In this document: piece after piece, positions 1-8,159 of the stretch
Numbering within the stretch: position 1 is the stretch's first letter
How the letters are laid out: every line of letters starts with the position of its first letter
DNA from: Ignavibacteriales bacterium UBA6490
GTDB lineage: Bacteria; Bacteroidota; Ignavibacteria; Ignavibacteriales; Ignavibacteriaceae
Reading direction: 5' to 3'
Assembly: GCA_002435365.1 (NCBI GenBank)
Contig: DJMM01000114.1
Coordinates: 1 to 9,293, forward strand
Length of the DNA: 9,293 nucleotides
Program-made: the position numbers and the translations under genes
The notes under the pieces: model-generated
Told to the model about the DNA's origin: nothing
Database searches by the model: none
The model's input: only the letters and a program-made list of their open reading frames with translations

Positions 1-1011
1 CACCCTGTTGGAAACAGAGAAACCTGAAAAAATTGGGATACTAAGTGTAAGTCCTGCATATAAGGTTTTGGAGTCACTGATCTTTCCCGGGGTATCACCG
101 CGTAAACTATATCCCGCGCTCCCGATGAGGCTTGGTAAATGCCCTGCTTTAGCAATGGAGATATCATTTTCAGAACTAGCAAAGTTCAACTGTGCGGATT
201 TGTAGTCCGGCCGTTTATTTAGTGCCTTACTGACGAGAAGGCTTAAATCGCTCATATCATTTTTTAATTCAGCTTCTGTCCTCATAAGGTCGTCACCAGA
301 CAAGCTGTCAGTTAAATTATATTCTGCTAATACATCAAGTCCCAGGTAATATAACAAATTGCTTTTGGCAGTTTCATGGGTATTCCTGGCCCTGATAAGT
401 TCGAGTTCTGCATTGCCAAGTCTCACCTGCTGCGCATAAACATCTGCCAGGGTTACCGCACCCAGTTTATTTCTCTCACTGACTGTCTCAAAGTTCTTCT
501 TGTTCCAGGTAACATCTTCCTCGCGGAATTTAACGAGCTGCAGGGTATTAAGCACGTTATAGTACAGATCAATTGTTTGAAATGTTACATCCTGTTTTAC
601 TCTCTCGAGGTAAAAAGCATATGCCTCACGATCATTTTTACTTCTGGAAACAGATGCTAAATTGGAAAGTCCGTCGAAAAGGACCCAGTTACCTCTAATG
701 GAAGCATTATATGAACGGCTCTGTCTGGTTTCATCCGGCAAGGGAATTGTGAATCCGTTATAACTCACTATTCCACCTTTTGTTACTGCCTTCGACCAGT
801 CAAAACTTCCGGATGCACTAACTGAGGGAAGTAAATTACCGTAAGATGCAAGTACGGTAGATTCATAGGTTTTTAAAGAATTTTCAGCTTTTAATAAAGT
901 AGTATTGTTATGAAGTGCAATTCCAACGGCTTTTTCAAGAGAAAGCGGCTCCTGTGCATATGAGAATGCACATAGAATAAGCGTAAGGAACAGACCAAAA
1001 GATTTTTGCAT
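1..1011 (-). CDS. TolC-family outer membrane efflux protein, N-terminal 337 residues (3' end outside window)
   Basis: This is an outer-membrane channel component of a tripartite efflux or type I secretion system, exporting substrates across the outer membrane with an inner-membrane pump and a periplasmic adaptor. Translating the minus strand from ATG at 1009-1011 gives 337 codons without a stop up to the edge; family members usually have about 420-480 residues, so roughly the last quarter is missing. Residues 1-19 form a signal peptide with probable cleavage after S-Y-A, before Q20. Family hallmarks are the NWVLFDG strand at 108-114, the LGAVTLADVYAQQ helix at 183-195, KRPDY at 265-269, and LSIPIFSGF at 323-331, which marks the second beta segment of the internal repeat. 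Long, polar, heptad-like helices lie between. The start is well supported by GAGGAG five bases upstream. The partner adaptor and pump genes would be expected just downstream, outside the window. The substrate cannot be told. Confidence 0.93.
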   Translation of the reverse strand, partial: MQKSFGLFLTLILCAFSYAQEPLSLEKAVGIALHNNTTLLKAENSLKTYESTVLASYGNLLPSVSASGSFDWSKAVTKGGIVSYNGFTIPLPDETRQSRSYNASIRGNWVLFDGLSNLASVSRSKNDREAYAFYLERVKQDVTFQTIDLYYNVLNTLQLVKFREEDVTWNKKNFETVSERNKLGAVTLADVYAQQVRLGNAELELIRARNTHETAKSNLLYYLGLDVLAEYNLTDSLSGDDLMRTEAELKNDMSDLSLLVSKALNKRPDYKSAQLNFASSENDISIAKAGHLPSLIGSAGYSLRGDTPGKISDSKTLYAGLTLSIPIFSGFSVSNRV

Positions 1012-1016
1012 TATTG

Positions 1017-1022
1017 CTCCTC
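1017..1022 (-). promoter_or_regulatory. Shine-Dalgarno of the TolC-family gene
   Basis: On the minus strand GAGGAG is followed by the five bases CAATA and then ATG. It is the clearest ribosome binding site in the window and fixes the start of the TolC-family gene. Several neighbouring genes lack such a site. Confidence 0.75.
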
Positions 1023-1202
1023 GGTTATAATCGAATTTTCCATTAGACACAAAAAAAATGGGTTAAAAGTTACTCTTTATAATAATCAACGGTAAAAATA
1101 AAAATAATGTATCCTAAACTTTATTTTTAATTATAAACGGTCAAATGATTACATAGACGGAGGGATAAATAATAGAATTTGATGCAAATGGGGTGAATTT
1201 GC

Positions 1203-2606
1203 TCACCTTTCAAGCATTTTATCTTTGATCTGAAGAAGATACTGGTAGGCTTCATCAAAATTATTTCCAATAATCCCATCAAGGATTGCCTCTTCGATTG
1301 CATTTTTTATTTCACCCACTTTAGGTGATGGGTTTAGGTTACAAACCTCCATAATTACTTCACCTCTAACAGGCGACTGGAATGCCCTGAGCTTGTCTTT
1401 TTCCTCAACCTCCCAGACTTTTTTCATTACTATTTCATAATTTTCGAGGTATCGCGATACCTTTTCAGCGTTTTTGCTGGTTATATCTGCCCGGCAAAGT
1501 GTAATAAGATCCTCAAGGTCCTCTCCCGCTGAGACTATTAATCTCCTGATAGCCGAATCGGTGACTTCTTCTTTCGCCAAAGCAATAGGACGAAGATGTA
1601 ACCTTACAAGCTTCTGTATATATTCAAGCTTATTCAGAGGAAGTTTGAGTCTTCTGAAAATCCCCTTAATCATCCGTGCGCCTGTTTCTTCATGCCCATG
1701 AAAGGTCCAGCCTGTTCCTTCAATAAATTTTTTAGTCTGTGGTTTTGCAATATCATGCACAAGTGCTGCAAAACGAAGCCATACGTTATTGCTTACATCG
1801 GCAACATTGTCCACAACCTGCATAGTATGATAAAAAACATCTTTATGATGATAATCCTGTCTCTGATCAACACCTGCAAGCTTTGCAACTTCCGGAAAAA
1901 TTACTTCCAGAACACCGGTTGTAAACATTAGCTTAATTCCTATGGAAGGTCTTTTTGATGCAAGTATTTTTATTAATTCATCGGTTATTCGTTCCTGGGA
2001 CACGATTTTGAGACGGTTTTTTAGTTCAGATGCAGCACTGGCAATATCATTGCTGATACTGAAATCAAGCTGAGAAGCAAACCGAAAAGCTCTTAAGATC
2101 CGAAGAGGATCATCATTAAAAGTTAAGTTTGGATCAACAGGTGTCCTTATAATTCTTCTCTTGATATCTTCAGCGCCGTTAAAAAGATCTATAACTTCTC
2201 CATATGTTCCGGAATTCAGGGAAACTGCAAGAGTATTAATTGTGAAATCACGTCTTCTTATATCCTCCTCAAACGTACCGGGAATAACAATTGGATTACG
2301 GCTGGTGCTCGAATACGATTCTTTTCTGGCTCCAACAAATTCAAGGTCAAAGTCGTCACACCTGAAATGTGCTGTTCCGAAATTTTTAAATACCGAGATT
2401 TTTATTATTCCTAATTTGGCTGCTAATTTTTCCGCAAAAGCAGTCCCGTCCCCGATAACAAGAAAATCGATTTCTTTTCTTTCACGCTGAAGTATCATAT
2501 CCCGTACAAAACCGCCTACGATATATACATCAGTATTTTGCTTTTCTGCTTCTGCAACGGCAGCGTTTATGAATGGAATAGTGGAAAGTTTTTTACTCAG
2601 ATTCAT
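1203..2606 (-). CDS. cca: CCA-adding-type tRNA nucleotidyltransferase (class II, poly(A)-polymerase-like) with HD domain
   Basis: Class II nucleotidyltransferase expected to build or repair the 3' CCA end of tRNA in the cytoplasm. The 467 residues show, in order: a nucleotidyltransferase head with GGFVRD at 31-36 and the metal-binding motif EID at 45-47; RRRDFTINTLA at 117-127; the neck/nucleotide-recognition region with DDPLRILRAFRF at 165-176 and QERITDEL at 204-211; then an HD phosphohydrolase-type domain with H260, H284-D285, HGH at 303-305 and H337. Length fits HD-containing bacterial CCA enzymes. The first carboxylate of the usual DxD is glutamate here (E45), which is unusual. An A-adding-only or poly(A) polymerase role cannot be excluded from sequence alone, because these enzymes share the fold. 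ATG at 2604-2606 has no good Shine-Dalgarno; the leader is A/T-rich. The gene lies 136 bp after the peptidase gene and may have its own promoter. Confidence 0.93.
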   Translation of the reverse strand: MNLSKKLSTIPFINAAVAEAEKQNTDVYIVGGFVRDMILQRERKEIDFLVIGDGTAFAEKLAAKLGIIKISVFKNFGTAHFRCDDFDLEFVGARKESYSSTSRNPIVIPGTFEEDIRRRDFTINTLAVSLNSGTYGEVIDLFNGAEDIKRRIIRTPVDPNLTFNDDPLRILRAFRFASQLDFSISNDIASAASELKNRLKIVSQERITDELIKILASKRPSIGIKLMFTTGVLEVIFPEVAKLAGVDQRQDYHHKDVFYHTMQVVDNVADVSNNVWLRFAALVHDIAKPQTKKFIEGTGWTFHGHEETGARMIKGIFRRLKLPLNKLEYIQKLVRLHLRPIALAKEEVTDSAIRRLIVSAGEDLEDLITLCRADITSKNAEKVSRYLENYEIVMKKVWEVEEKDKLRAFQSPVRGEVIMEVCNLNPSPKVGEIKNAIEEAILDGIIGNNFDEAYQYLLQIKDKMLER

Positions 2607-2638
2607 TTTTAATAATACAATTCTATTTCAGGCACCTT

Positions 2639-2667
2639 AATTTAAGATAAATGGATATTGGTGCCAA
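2639..2667 (-). promoter_or_regulatory. Possible promoter of the tRNA nucleotidyltransferase gene
   Basis: The minus strand has TTGGCA (2662-2667), a 17-base spacer, and TAAATT (2639-2644), which match the sigma-70 consensus at five and four of six positions. Transcription would begin near 2632, about 26 bases before the ATG. It sits in the 136-bp gap behind the peptidase gene, where a separate promoter makes sense. This is pattern matching only, and AT-rich DNA gives such matches by chance. Confidence 0.3.
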
Positions 2668-2672
2668 ATATC
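2654..2672. repeat. Imperfect palindrome overlapping the possible cca promoter
   Basis: GATATTGGTGCCAAATATC is a near-palindrome of 19 bases: the core TTGG-TG-CCAA is symmetric and the GATATT/AATATC flanks pair with a one-base bulge. It overlaps the -35 element suggested for the tRNA nucleotidyltransferase gene, the position of a repressor operator. No regulator is known, and it may be chance. Confidence 0.25.
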
Positions 2673-2742
2673 AGGTGGTTTATATCAAAAGCTACAGAAG
2701 GCTGCTTTTCAATATTAAGAAATAAAATGGCTGAGGTTACAA

Positions 2743-4971
2743 CTAAGGAAGAACCGGAAACGCGTTAGCTGATTCAAGTATACTCATACTATTCGTTTGA
2801 AGCCATTTTATATTTGAATTATTCCTCAGCATCCGATCGGTAAAAGTGCGGTCTTCTTTGAAGCGTAATGAGAGCGAAGCCATTTTTCTCGCATTCTTAA
2901 AGTCCAGATTCTCCATCATATATTGTGAGAGTTTATAATAGGCAAAGCTGCTTTCATAAGATTCAGAGGTAAGCTGCATTATGAACTGAGAAATGAAAAG
3001 GCTATAATCTTCTTCTAAACGCCTGGAAAGCTCGATCATAGCAGGAATAAAGTTGTAACTTTTTCTTTTTTCATATTCTCTTTTCAGAATCATATACTTT
3101 GTGAAGTCGGAACCGCGCAGGTACATTTTCTGAATTGAACTATCCTTGGCCAACAGCAATCGCAGTGCTGCAATGTAATTAAAATTCCTTCCGACATTCT
3201 GATGAAGGATTTCGAGATAAAGAGAATCAGCTTTTGTGGTTTGCCCTGCTTCAGCATAAACATCTGCAAGCTTTAATTCCAGATTGTAATATGAGGAGGT
3301 ACCTTTAAATTTGCTTATCTCTGAATTCAGAAATGCTGCCGCGGCTGTTGCTTCCTGAATTTCCAGCAAGCTGCTTATATAACCGTATAAAGATGAGAAT
3401 TCACCGCTGAGAGCATATGATTGTTTGAATATATCAATGGCACCGGAATAATCTTCCTGCTCATATAAGTGCCAGCCTTCCTTCACCTTTTCAGCTATGA
3501 AGCGGGGACAGACTTTATAGAATATCGATTTCCTTCCGAAATAGTAATCGGCAGCATGTTTATTAAAAGAGACATCAAAGGATTTCAGATATTTATAATA
3601 CTTCCCCGCTATTTCATCTAACTGAAATCCGTAAATTTCCTGAAAATCCAGGTTCCTGTACAATCTCTTAAATTTATCAATGCCATAATTATCTATCAGA
3701 TAGCTGGTAAATGAGCCAGCATAAATATAAGACAAGGTGGAATTCTGTTTAAAGAAATTTAAATAATCGTATAACCTGGTGATGTCCGTTCTGAACCCAT
3801 TATTATATGCGAGAGCCGCCATATAGTTTAAATTATTACCTCCGTAATCCGGTTCAGAAGCCATTGCGATACCTTCAATGAGAGATGGATTCAGATTATC
3901 TGCCAATTTAAGTAAACCCTTACCGAATTCACCGGAAAATATATGTGCAAGTTCATGTTTCAAAGTTGTGTTATAATTATCATAGCTGACATATACCTGG
4001 TATAGCCAGGGTTTTGCAACATCGGCATTTTCAGATCCGAACAGTAGTTTTTTTTCACTTCTATCATTGAAAATAAATGAAACAATTCTCTTTCCAGGAT
4101 TTACTTTAAAGAACTTCTGCAGTTCTGTATAATAATATTCATGCTGCAGTGTGATCAGTTTTACATAGTTGTCATCAATTTTTCCTGAAAAATAAATTGT
4201 AAAATTATTGGTTTCTATTTTTCTGTCAAGTTCGGATGTCAGTCTGCCTTTTGTGGTTGAAAATCCCATTGACGGTGATAACAAAAAGAAAGTCACTGCC
4301 ACTGCAGCTGCGCCGGCGGCAAAAATAATTTTGTAAAACCACCCCTTGTTAATAATATAAAGTGAAGATATTATAATTGCGGAAAAGAATATTAAATTAA
4401 GAACTCGGTAAATAATTATTTTAGCATTTACAGCGAGACCTTCATCATATATAACACCTGGGAAATACCCCAGCAGTGGGGTATAAAAATAAACCTGGGG
4501 ATTAAAGTAAAATTCAAATACCGGGATTAGAATCAGCATTAGACAGATGGCAAAAAAAAGCAGTTTCCTGTATTTATTCACAAGCGCAATCGCCATTAAC
4601 CCCATTGAAAAACCTCCCAAAACTGATGGGAGAGTTAAAAAAATATAGAAAAGTACCCCGTCCTTAAATGAACAACCTCCGGACAGAATTGTATTCAGCA
4701 GAGCAAAAGCCAGCGGTATAAAGGACATCTGTGCAAGTCCGACAGTGATCACCTTCAGCGATTCAGTCAGAGTTCTTGATTCAACCCTTCTTTTATAGAC
4801 AGATATTGTATAATTTCCGCAGAGAATGAAAAGCAGCAAGGCATTTACTGCTGAAAACTCATAACCAAAAATATTAGTGAGCGGAAAGAATAACAGCAGA
4901 ATGTTAATTGCGACAATTCCAGCTAAATACCAATACAGGTATTTACCTCCGAAAAATAATTTACTATCCAA
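2743..4971 (-). CDS. Seven-TM membrane protein with extracytoplasmic HExxH peptidase (MA-like) domain and TPR tail
   Basis: Not a named gene I recognise. Hydrophobic segments lie near residues 11-31, 38-57, 72-95, 105-131, 136-154, 184-207 and 212-232. Basic loops at 60-66 and 133-136 suggest a cytoplasmic N-terminus, which puts everything after residue 232 in the periplasm. That part has a gluzincin-type zinc site, HELAH at 339-343, and 22 residues later an EG pair (E366) placed to be the third ligand, as in peptidase-MA-like families. From about 494 to the end there are TPR-like helix pairs (about 494-522, 561-592 and 675-707). The start is uncertain: TTG at 4969-4971 directly follows the murA stop, with GGAAGGAA 11 bases upstream inside murA, which implies translational coupling. 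A CTG at codon 12 has GGAGGT six bases upstream and is an alternative. No in-frame ATG occurs before about residue 83. Inferred role: zinc metallopeptidase acting on envelope proteins, substrate unknown. Confidence 0.82.
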   Translation of the reverse strand: MDSKLFFGGKYLYWYLAGIVAINILLLFFPLTNIFGYEFSAVNALLLFILCGNYTISVYKRRVESRTLTESLKVITVGLAQMSFIPLAFALLNTILSGGCSFKDGVLFYIFLTLPSVLGGFSMGLMAIALVNKYRKLLFFAICLMLILIPVFEFYFNPQVYFYTPLLGYFPGVIYDEGLAVNAKIIIYRVLNLIFFSAIIISSLYIINKGWFYKIIFAAGAAAVAVTFFLLSPSMGFSTTKGRLTSELDRKIETNNFTIYFSGKIDDNYVKLITLQHEYYYTELQKFFKVNPGKRIVSFIFNDRSEKKLLFGSENADVAKPWLYQVYVSYDNYNTTLKHELAHIFSGEFGKGLLKLADNLNPSLIEGIAMASEPDYGGNNLNYMAALAYNNGFRTDITRLYDYLNFFKQNSTLSYIYAGSFTSYLIDNYGIDKFKRLYRNLDFQEIYGFQLDEIAGKYYKYLKSFDVSFNKHAADYYFGRKSIFYKVCPRFIAEKVKEGWHLYEQEDYSGAIDIFKQSYALSGEFSSLYGYISSLLEIQEATAAAAFLNSEISKFKGTSSYYNLELKLADVYAEAGQTTKADSLYLEILHQNVGRNFNYIAALRLLLAKDSSIQKMYLRGSDFTKYMILKREYEKRKSYNFIPAMIELSRRLEEDYSLFISQFIMQLTSESYESSFAYYKLSQYMMENLDFKNARKMASLSLRFKEDRTFTDRMLRNNSNIKWLQTNSMSILESANAFPVLP

Positions 4972-6234
4972 CTAAAATTCAGTTCCTTCCACGCGTTCTA
5001 TTTCGGCACCGAGAGATCTTAACTTCTCCTCTATCTTCTGATATCCCCGGTCAAGATGATAGACTCTTAAAACTTCAGTTATACCTTCAGCCGCCAGGCC
5101 AGCGAGAACCAAAGATGCACTTGCTCTCAGATCGGTAGACATCACTTTGGCACCTTTAAGTTTTTTCACCCCTCTGATAGTTGCCACATTTTCACTGACA
5201 CTAATATCTGCTCCCAATCTTATTAGTTCAGGAATATGCTTAAACCTGTCTGTATAAATAGTATCGGTTACCTGTGATACTCCCTCAGAAAGCGACATAA
5301 GGGCAGTCCATTGTGCCTGCATATCGGTTGGAAATCCTGGAAAAACAGATGTGGTAATATTTGTGGCGAGTAATTTTTCAGTATCTGATATTTTAAGGAT
5401 TCCATTCTGCTCATCAATTGAACACCCGCTGTCTTCCAGTTTCAACAAGACTGCTTTTACAAGCATTTGCTTAATATTAGTTAGTCCAATACTTCCGCCA
5501 GTAATTGCAGCGGCAGTAAGAAGAGTTCCGGCTTCAATTCTGTCGGGAATAGTTTCAATTTCAGCGGGATGAAGTTCCGTAACTCCCTCAATTGTAAGGA
5601 CAGGTGTATTTATTCCTTCTATTCTAGCTCCCATCTTTAACAAATATTCCGCCAGATTACCGATCTCAGGTTCAATTGCAGCATTATTTATTACTGTAGT
5701 TCCCCTTGCCAGGACTGCCGCCATTAGTAAATTTCCGGTAGCCCCGACAGATGATATATCAAAATAAATATTAGCTCCCTGGAGTTTTGATGCTTTTGCG
5801 ACTATATACCCTTCTTCAAGTTCAATTTCAGCCCCCATTTTTTTTAAGCCTTCAAGATGAAGATTAATTGGGCGTGGACCCCAGGCACAACCTCCCGGCA
5901 TAGAGACTTTTGCTCTTCCAAATCTCCCCAGCAAAGGACCAAGAACATAGACAGAGGCACGCATTTTTTTTACGTGCTCATATGGTGCGGTAAAGTTATT
6001 TATTCCTGAAGTATCGATTTTAATTACTTCATCGGTAAATTCACACTCTGCACCAAGCTGAATCAATAATTTCTCCATCGTAAATACGTCATTCAACTTA
6101 GGAGTATTATGCAGAACGGATTTACCCGATGCAAGAATTGCAGCAGGCATTAATGCAAGCGAGGCATTTTTGGCTCCGCTGACATTTAAAATACCGGAAA
6201 GTTTTTTCCCGCCTCTGATGACAAATCTATCCAA
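4972..6234 (-). CDS. murA: UDP-N-acetylglucosamine 1-carboxyvinyltransferase (MurA)
   Basis: Cytoplasmic enzyme for the first committed step of peptidoglycan synthesis: it transfers enolpyruvate from phosphoenolpyruvate to UDP-GlcNAc. The 420 residues match the family length (E. coli 419). Conserved residues are visible: K22-N23 in GAKNAS, R92, the catalytic loop GGCAWGPRP with C116, SSVGATGN at 161-168, D304 in FPTDMQAQ, and R396 in LDRGYQK. Because the loop has cysteine rather than aspartate, the enzyme should be sensitive to fosfomycin (family knowledge). The start is TTG at 6232-6234: the frame is open only from a TAA four codons upstream and holds no ATG or GTG, while AAGGAAG lies four bases before the TTG. 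The gene begins 29 bases after the kinase stop and ends directly against the peptidase gene. This places peptidoglycan precursor synthesis in the kinase/phosphatase operon. Confidence 0.96.
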   Translation of the reverse strand: MDRFVIRGGKKLSGILNVSGAKNASLALMPAAILASGKSVLHNTPKLNDVFTMEKLLIQLGAECEFTDEVIKIDTSGINNFTAPYEHVKKMRASVYVLGPLLGRFGRAKVSMPGGCAWGPRPINLHLEGLKKMGAEIELEEGYIVAKASKLQGANIYFDISSVGATGNLLMAAVLARGTTVINNAAIEPEIGNLAEYLLKMGARIEGINTPVLTIEGVTELHPAEIETIPDRIEAGTLLTAAAITGGSIGLTNIKQMLVKAVLLKLEDSGCSIDEQNGILKISDTEKLLATNITTSVFPGFPTDMQAQWTALMSLSEGVSQVTDTIYTDRFKHIPELIRLGADISVSENVATIRGVKKLKGAKVMSTDLRASASLVLAGLAAEGITEVLRVYHLDRGYQKIEEKLRSLGAEIERVEGTEF

Positions 6235-6238
6235 ATCA

Positions 6239-6245
6239 CTTCCTT
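6239..6245 (-). promoter_or_regulatory. Shine-Dalgarno that fixes the TTG start of murA
   Basis: On the minus strand AAGGAAG is followed by TGAT and then the TTG start codon. An in-frame TAA lies just upstream and no other start codon is available, so this site decides the murA start. Confidence 0.7.
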
Positions 6246-6263
6246 ATTTATAAATAATAAATA

Positions 6264-8159
6264 TTACTTTGAAACTAATAAAGTGCCATTATATCCTGTC
6301 ACAAAAAACGAATTATCATCAGCTACTTCAATATCTGTAAGAGATAAGTGGCTGCCTGTGCTGGTCAGCTGCCAGGATTCGCCTTTGTCATCAGAAAATA
6401 GTATTTCACCACCATTGCCCAGGATATAACCATCCTCATTATTTCTGAAGCTGACCAAATAGAGACCTGAATGTACCCCCGAATTAACTTTATTCCAGGA
6501 AACACCTAAATCTGATGTCCTGAATATTTCACCCTCTCCCCCCACGACAAATCCGATGTTCGCATCAATAAATAATATATCGCGAAGGTAATTAACAGTC
6601 GGTAACTGTAATTTATCCCAGTTGCTTCCATTATTGCTGGTAATTATAAATTCACCATCCCAACCCACGGCGAATCCTTTACTTCCGCTGAAATAAATTG
6701 AGTAGAGCAGTTTTTCAGTTCCACTATTAATTTTAACCCAACTTTCCCCTCCATCCGTGGTTTTTAAAATAGTCCCTTTACCACCGCACAAAAATCCATA
6801 TTGATTTCCCTTCAAGAAATAAGAATCAAACAAGGATTCATTGACCGGCGAAGGGATTTTTCTCAGGCGATGATCAAATACATTGTATTTATAAATACTG
6901 CCATGTTCACCTGTAATGAGGAACTCCTCATTATTCAGTAAGTTAACCGAATAAAAATTATCGGCTGTTGATGTATTTACGGTTTCCCAATGGCTTCCTT
7001 TATCTTCGGATAAAAGCAGTGTTCCGTTAAAACCGCATATTACACCCTTGGATCCCAGAAATTTTATCGCTGTTAGGGATTCAGAAACAGGAATAGCTAC
7101 CTTCTTCCACCCTGAATTTACAAACTTGAAATGTTCGGAATCTCTGATAACAGATTTTGGGTTACTGGCTCCTGGAGGCAAATTGAAATATTTTTCAATG
7201 TAACTATATGCAAAATAGATTACGGCAGCAGAGAATAAAACTCCTGCTGTTATTATTAAATAATTTTTTACCTTGTTTAAAATCTCTTTTTTGAGTTTTC
7301 TTTTGACAAGTATTTCACGGGTTCTCCTTTGTTCAGATTTAAGCCGAACAATTTCCTGATCTATATCATGGTAAAATTCGAGTGCATCTTTATATCTTTT
7401 ATCCGTTGATTTTGACATGGCCTTAAAGATAATTCGGTCAATTTCTTCAGGCAGATCGGCTATAAGTGTTCCCAATCTGGGAGGATATTTTTTAAGATGA
7501 GCTTCCATTATCTGGAAATCTGATTTTCCATCAAATGGATTCCTGCCAAGCAGCATTTCATAAAAGATGATTCCCAAAGCGTAAATATCACTTTGTATAG
7601 TAGGTTCAAAACCTTTGAGCTGTTCGGGGCTCATATAAAGTAGCGTCCCGATCTTTACGCTGCTTTTAGTAACACTTTTAGATTCATTAATTGATTTTGA
7701 TATTCCAAAATCCATTATTTTCGCAATGCCGTCCTGTGTAAAAATGACATTGGAAGGTTTAAGATCTCTGTGAATAAAACCTTTAGTATGAGCAAAAGCT
7801 GCTCCTCCTAAAATCTGTTTCATAACTTCGAGAGCATCATACAGATCAATCTTGCCTTTTTTCTCAATCCTGTTTTCAAGGGTCTCGCCGTTAACATATT
7901 CCATAACAAAACCGAGAAAATTCTGATCATCGGCAAATCCGTAGACAGGAACGATATTAGGGTGGCTAAGCTGGGCCTGATTTTTCGCTTCACGCTTGAA
8001 CCGTTCCACAAACTGTGGATTAGAGACTGCTTTCTGATTTAATATTTTTAACGCTACATATCTTTCCAGCTTAAGATCGAATGCTTTATAAACAACCCCC
8101 ATACCTCCCTCACCAAGAACGGAAGTAATTCTGTAATTTTCTATTTTAGTTCCTATCAT
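6264..8159 (-). CDS. Transmembrane Ser/Thr protein kinase with YCF48/BNR-like seven-repeat periplasmic propeller
   Basis: Hanks-type receptor kinase, 631 residues from the ATG at 8157-8159. The cytoplasmic kinase domain (about 8-270) has all key parts: GEGGMG loop (16-21), VALK lysine K38, E57, HRDLKPSN (130-137, catalytic D132), DFG (150-152), a Ser/Thr-rich activation loop, and SPEQ (177-180) in place of APE; it should be active. A basic juxtamembrane stretch precedes one membrane segment (299-321). The rest is periplasmic and carries GxxG-T/E-I/L repeat marks at 376, 417, 459, 499, 540, 581 and 622, spaced 40-42 residues, with TSDxGxSW-like turns of the YCF48/BNR type. It is probably a ligand- or protein-binding sensor; the ligand is unknown. 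An upstream TTG (8175-8177) would add six residues but has no ribosome site, whereas the ATG has AGAGG upstream and starts just before the kinase fold. The reading frame overlaps the phosphatase gene by 14 bases, which implies coupled translation. Confidence 0.93.
   Translation of the reverse strand: MIGTKIENYRITSVLGEGGMGVVYKAFDLKLERYVALKILNQKAVSNPQFVERFKREAKNQAQLSHPNIVPVYGFADDQNFLGFVMEYVNGETLENRIEKKGKIDLYDALEVMKQILGGAAFAHTKGFIHRDLKPSNVIFTQDGIAKIMDFGISKSINESKSVTKSSVKIGTLLYMSPEQLKGFEPTIQSDIYALGIIFYEMLLGRNPFDGKSDFQIMEAHLKKYPPRLGTLIADLPEEIDRIIFKAMSKSTDKRYKDALEFYHDIDQEIVRLKSEQRRTREILVKRKLKKEILNKVKNYLIITAGVLFSAAVIYFAYSYIEKYFNLPPGASNPKSVIRDSEHFKFVNSGWKKVAIPVSESLTAIKFLGSKGVICGFNGTLLLSEDKGSHWETVNTSTADNFYSVNLLNNEEFLITGEHGSIYKYNVFDHRLRKIPSPVNESLFDSYFLKGNQYGFLCGGKGTILKTTDGGESWVKINSGTEKLLYSIYFSGSKGFAVGWDGEFIITSNNGSNWDKLQLPTVNYLRDILFIDANIGFVVGGEGEIFRTSDLGVSWNKVNSGVHSGLYLVSFRNNEDGYILGNGGEILFSDDKGESWQLTSTGSHLSLTDIEVADDNSFFVTGYNGTLLVSK

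Noticed and set aside
967..981. Possible lipobox around C14 of the TolC-family signal peptide
   Set aside because: The residue before the cysteine is leucine, not Gly, Ala or Ser, and a good signal peptidase I site lies a few residues later.
1051..1058. Run of eight T on the minus strand before the TolC-family gene as terminator tail
   Set aside because: No stable stem precedes it; in this AT-rich spacer such a run is expected.
1099..1129. Hairpin TAAAAATAA / TTATTTTTA between cca and the TolC-family gene as a terminator
   Set aside because: The stem is entirely A and T with a 13-base loop and has no adequate T-run directly after it; too weak to call an intrinsic terminator.
1012..1202. Promoter for the TolC-family gene, e.g. 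TTGACC or TATAAT in the minus-strand spacer
   Set aside because: The good hexamers are not at a workable distance from each other (TTGACC and TATAAT are three bases apart); no pair reached a defensible match.
1474..2490. Plus-strand open frames inside the tRNA nucleotidyltransferase gene (and similar ones inside tolC, murA and PP2C)
   Set aside because: They lie antisense to genes with complete conserved motifs, show no domain signature and have no ribosome binding sites.
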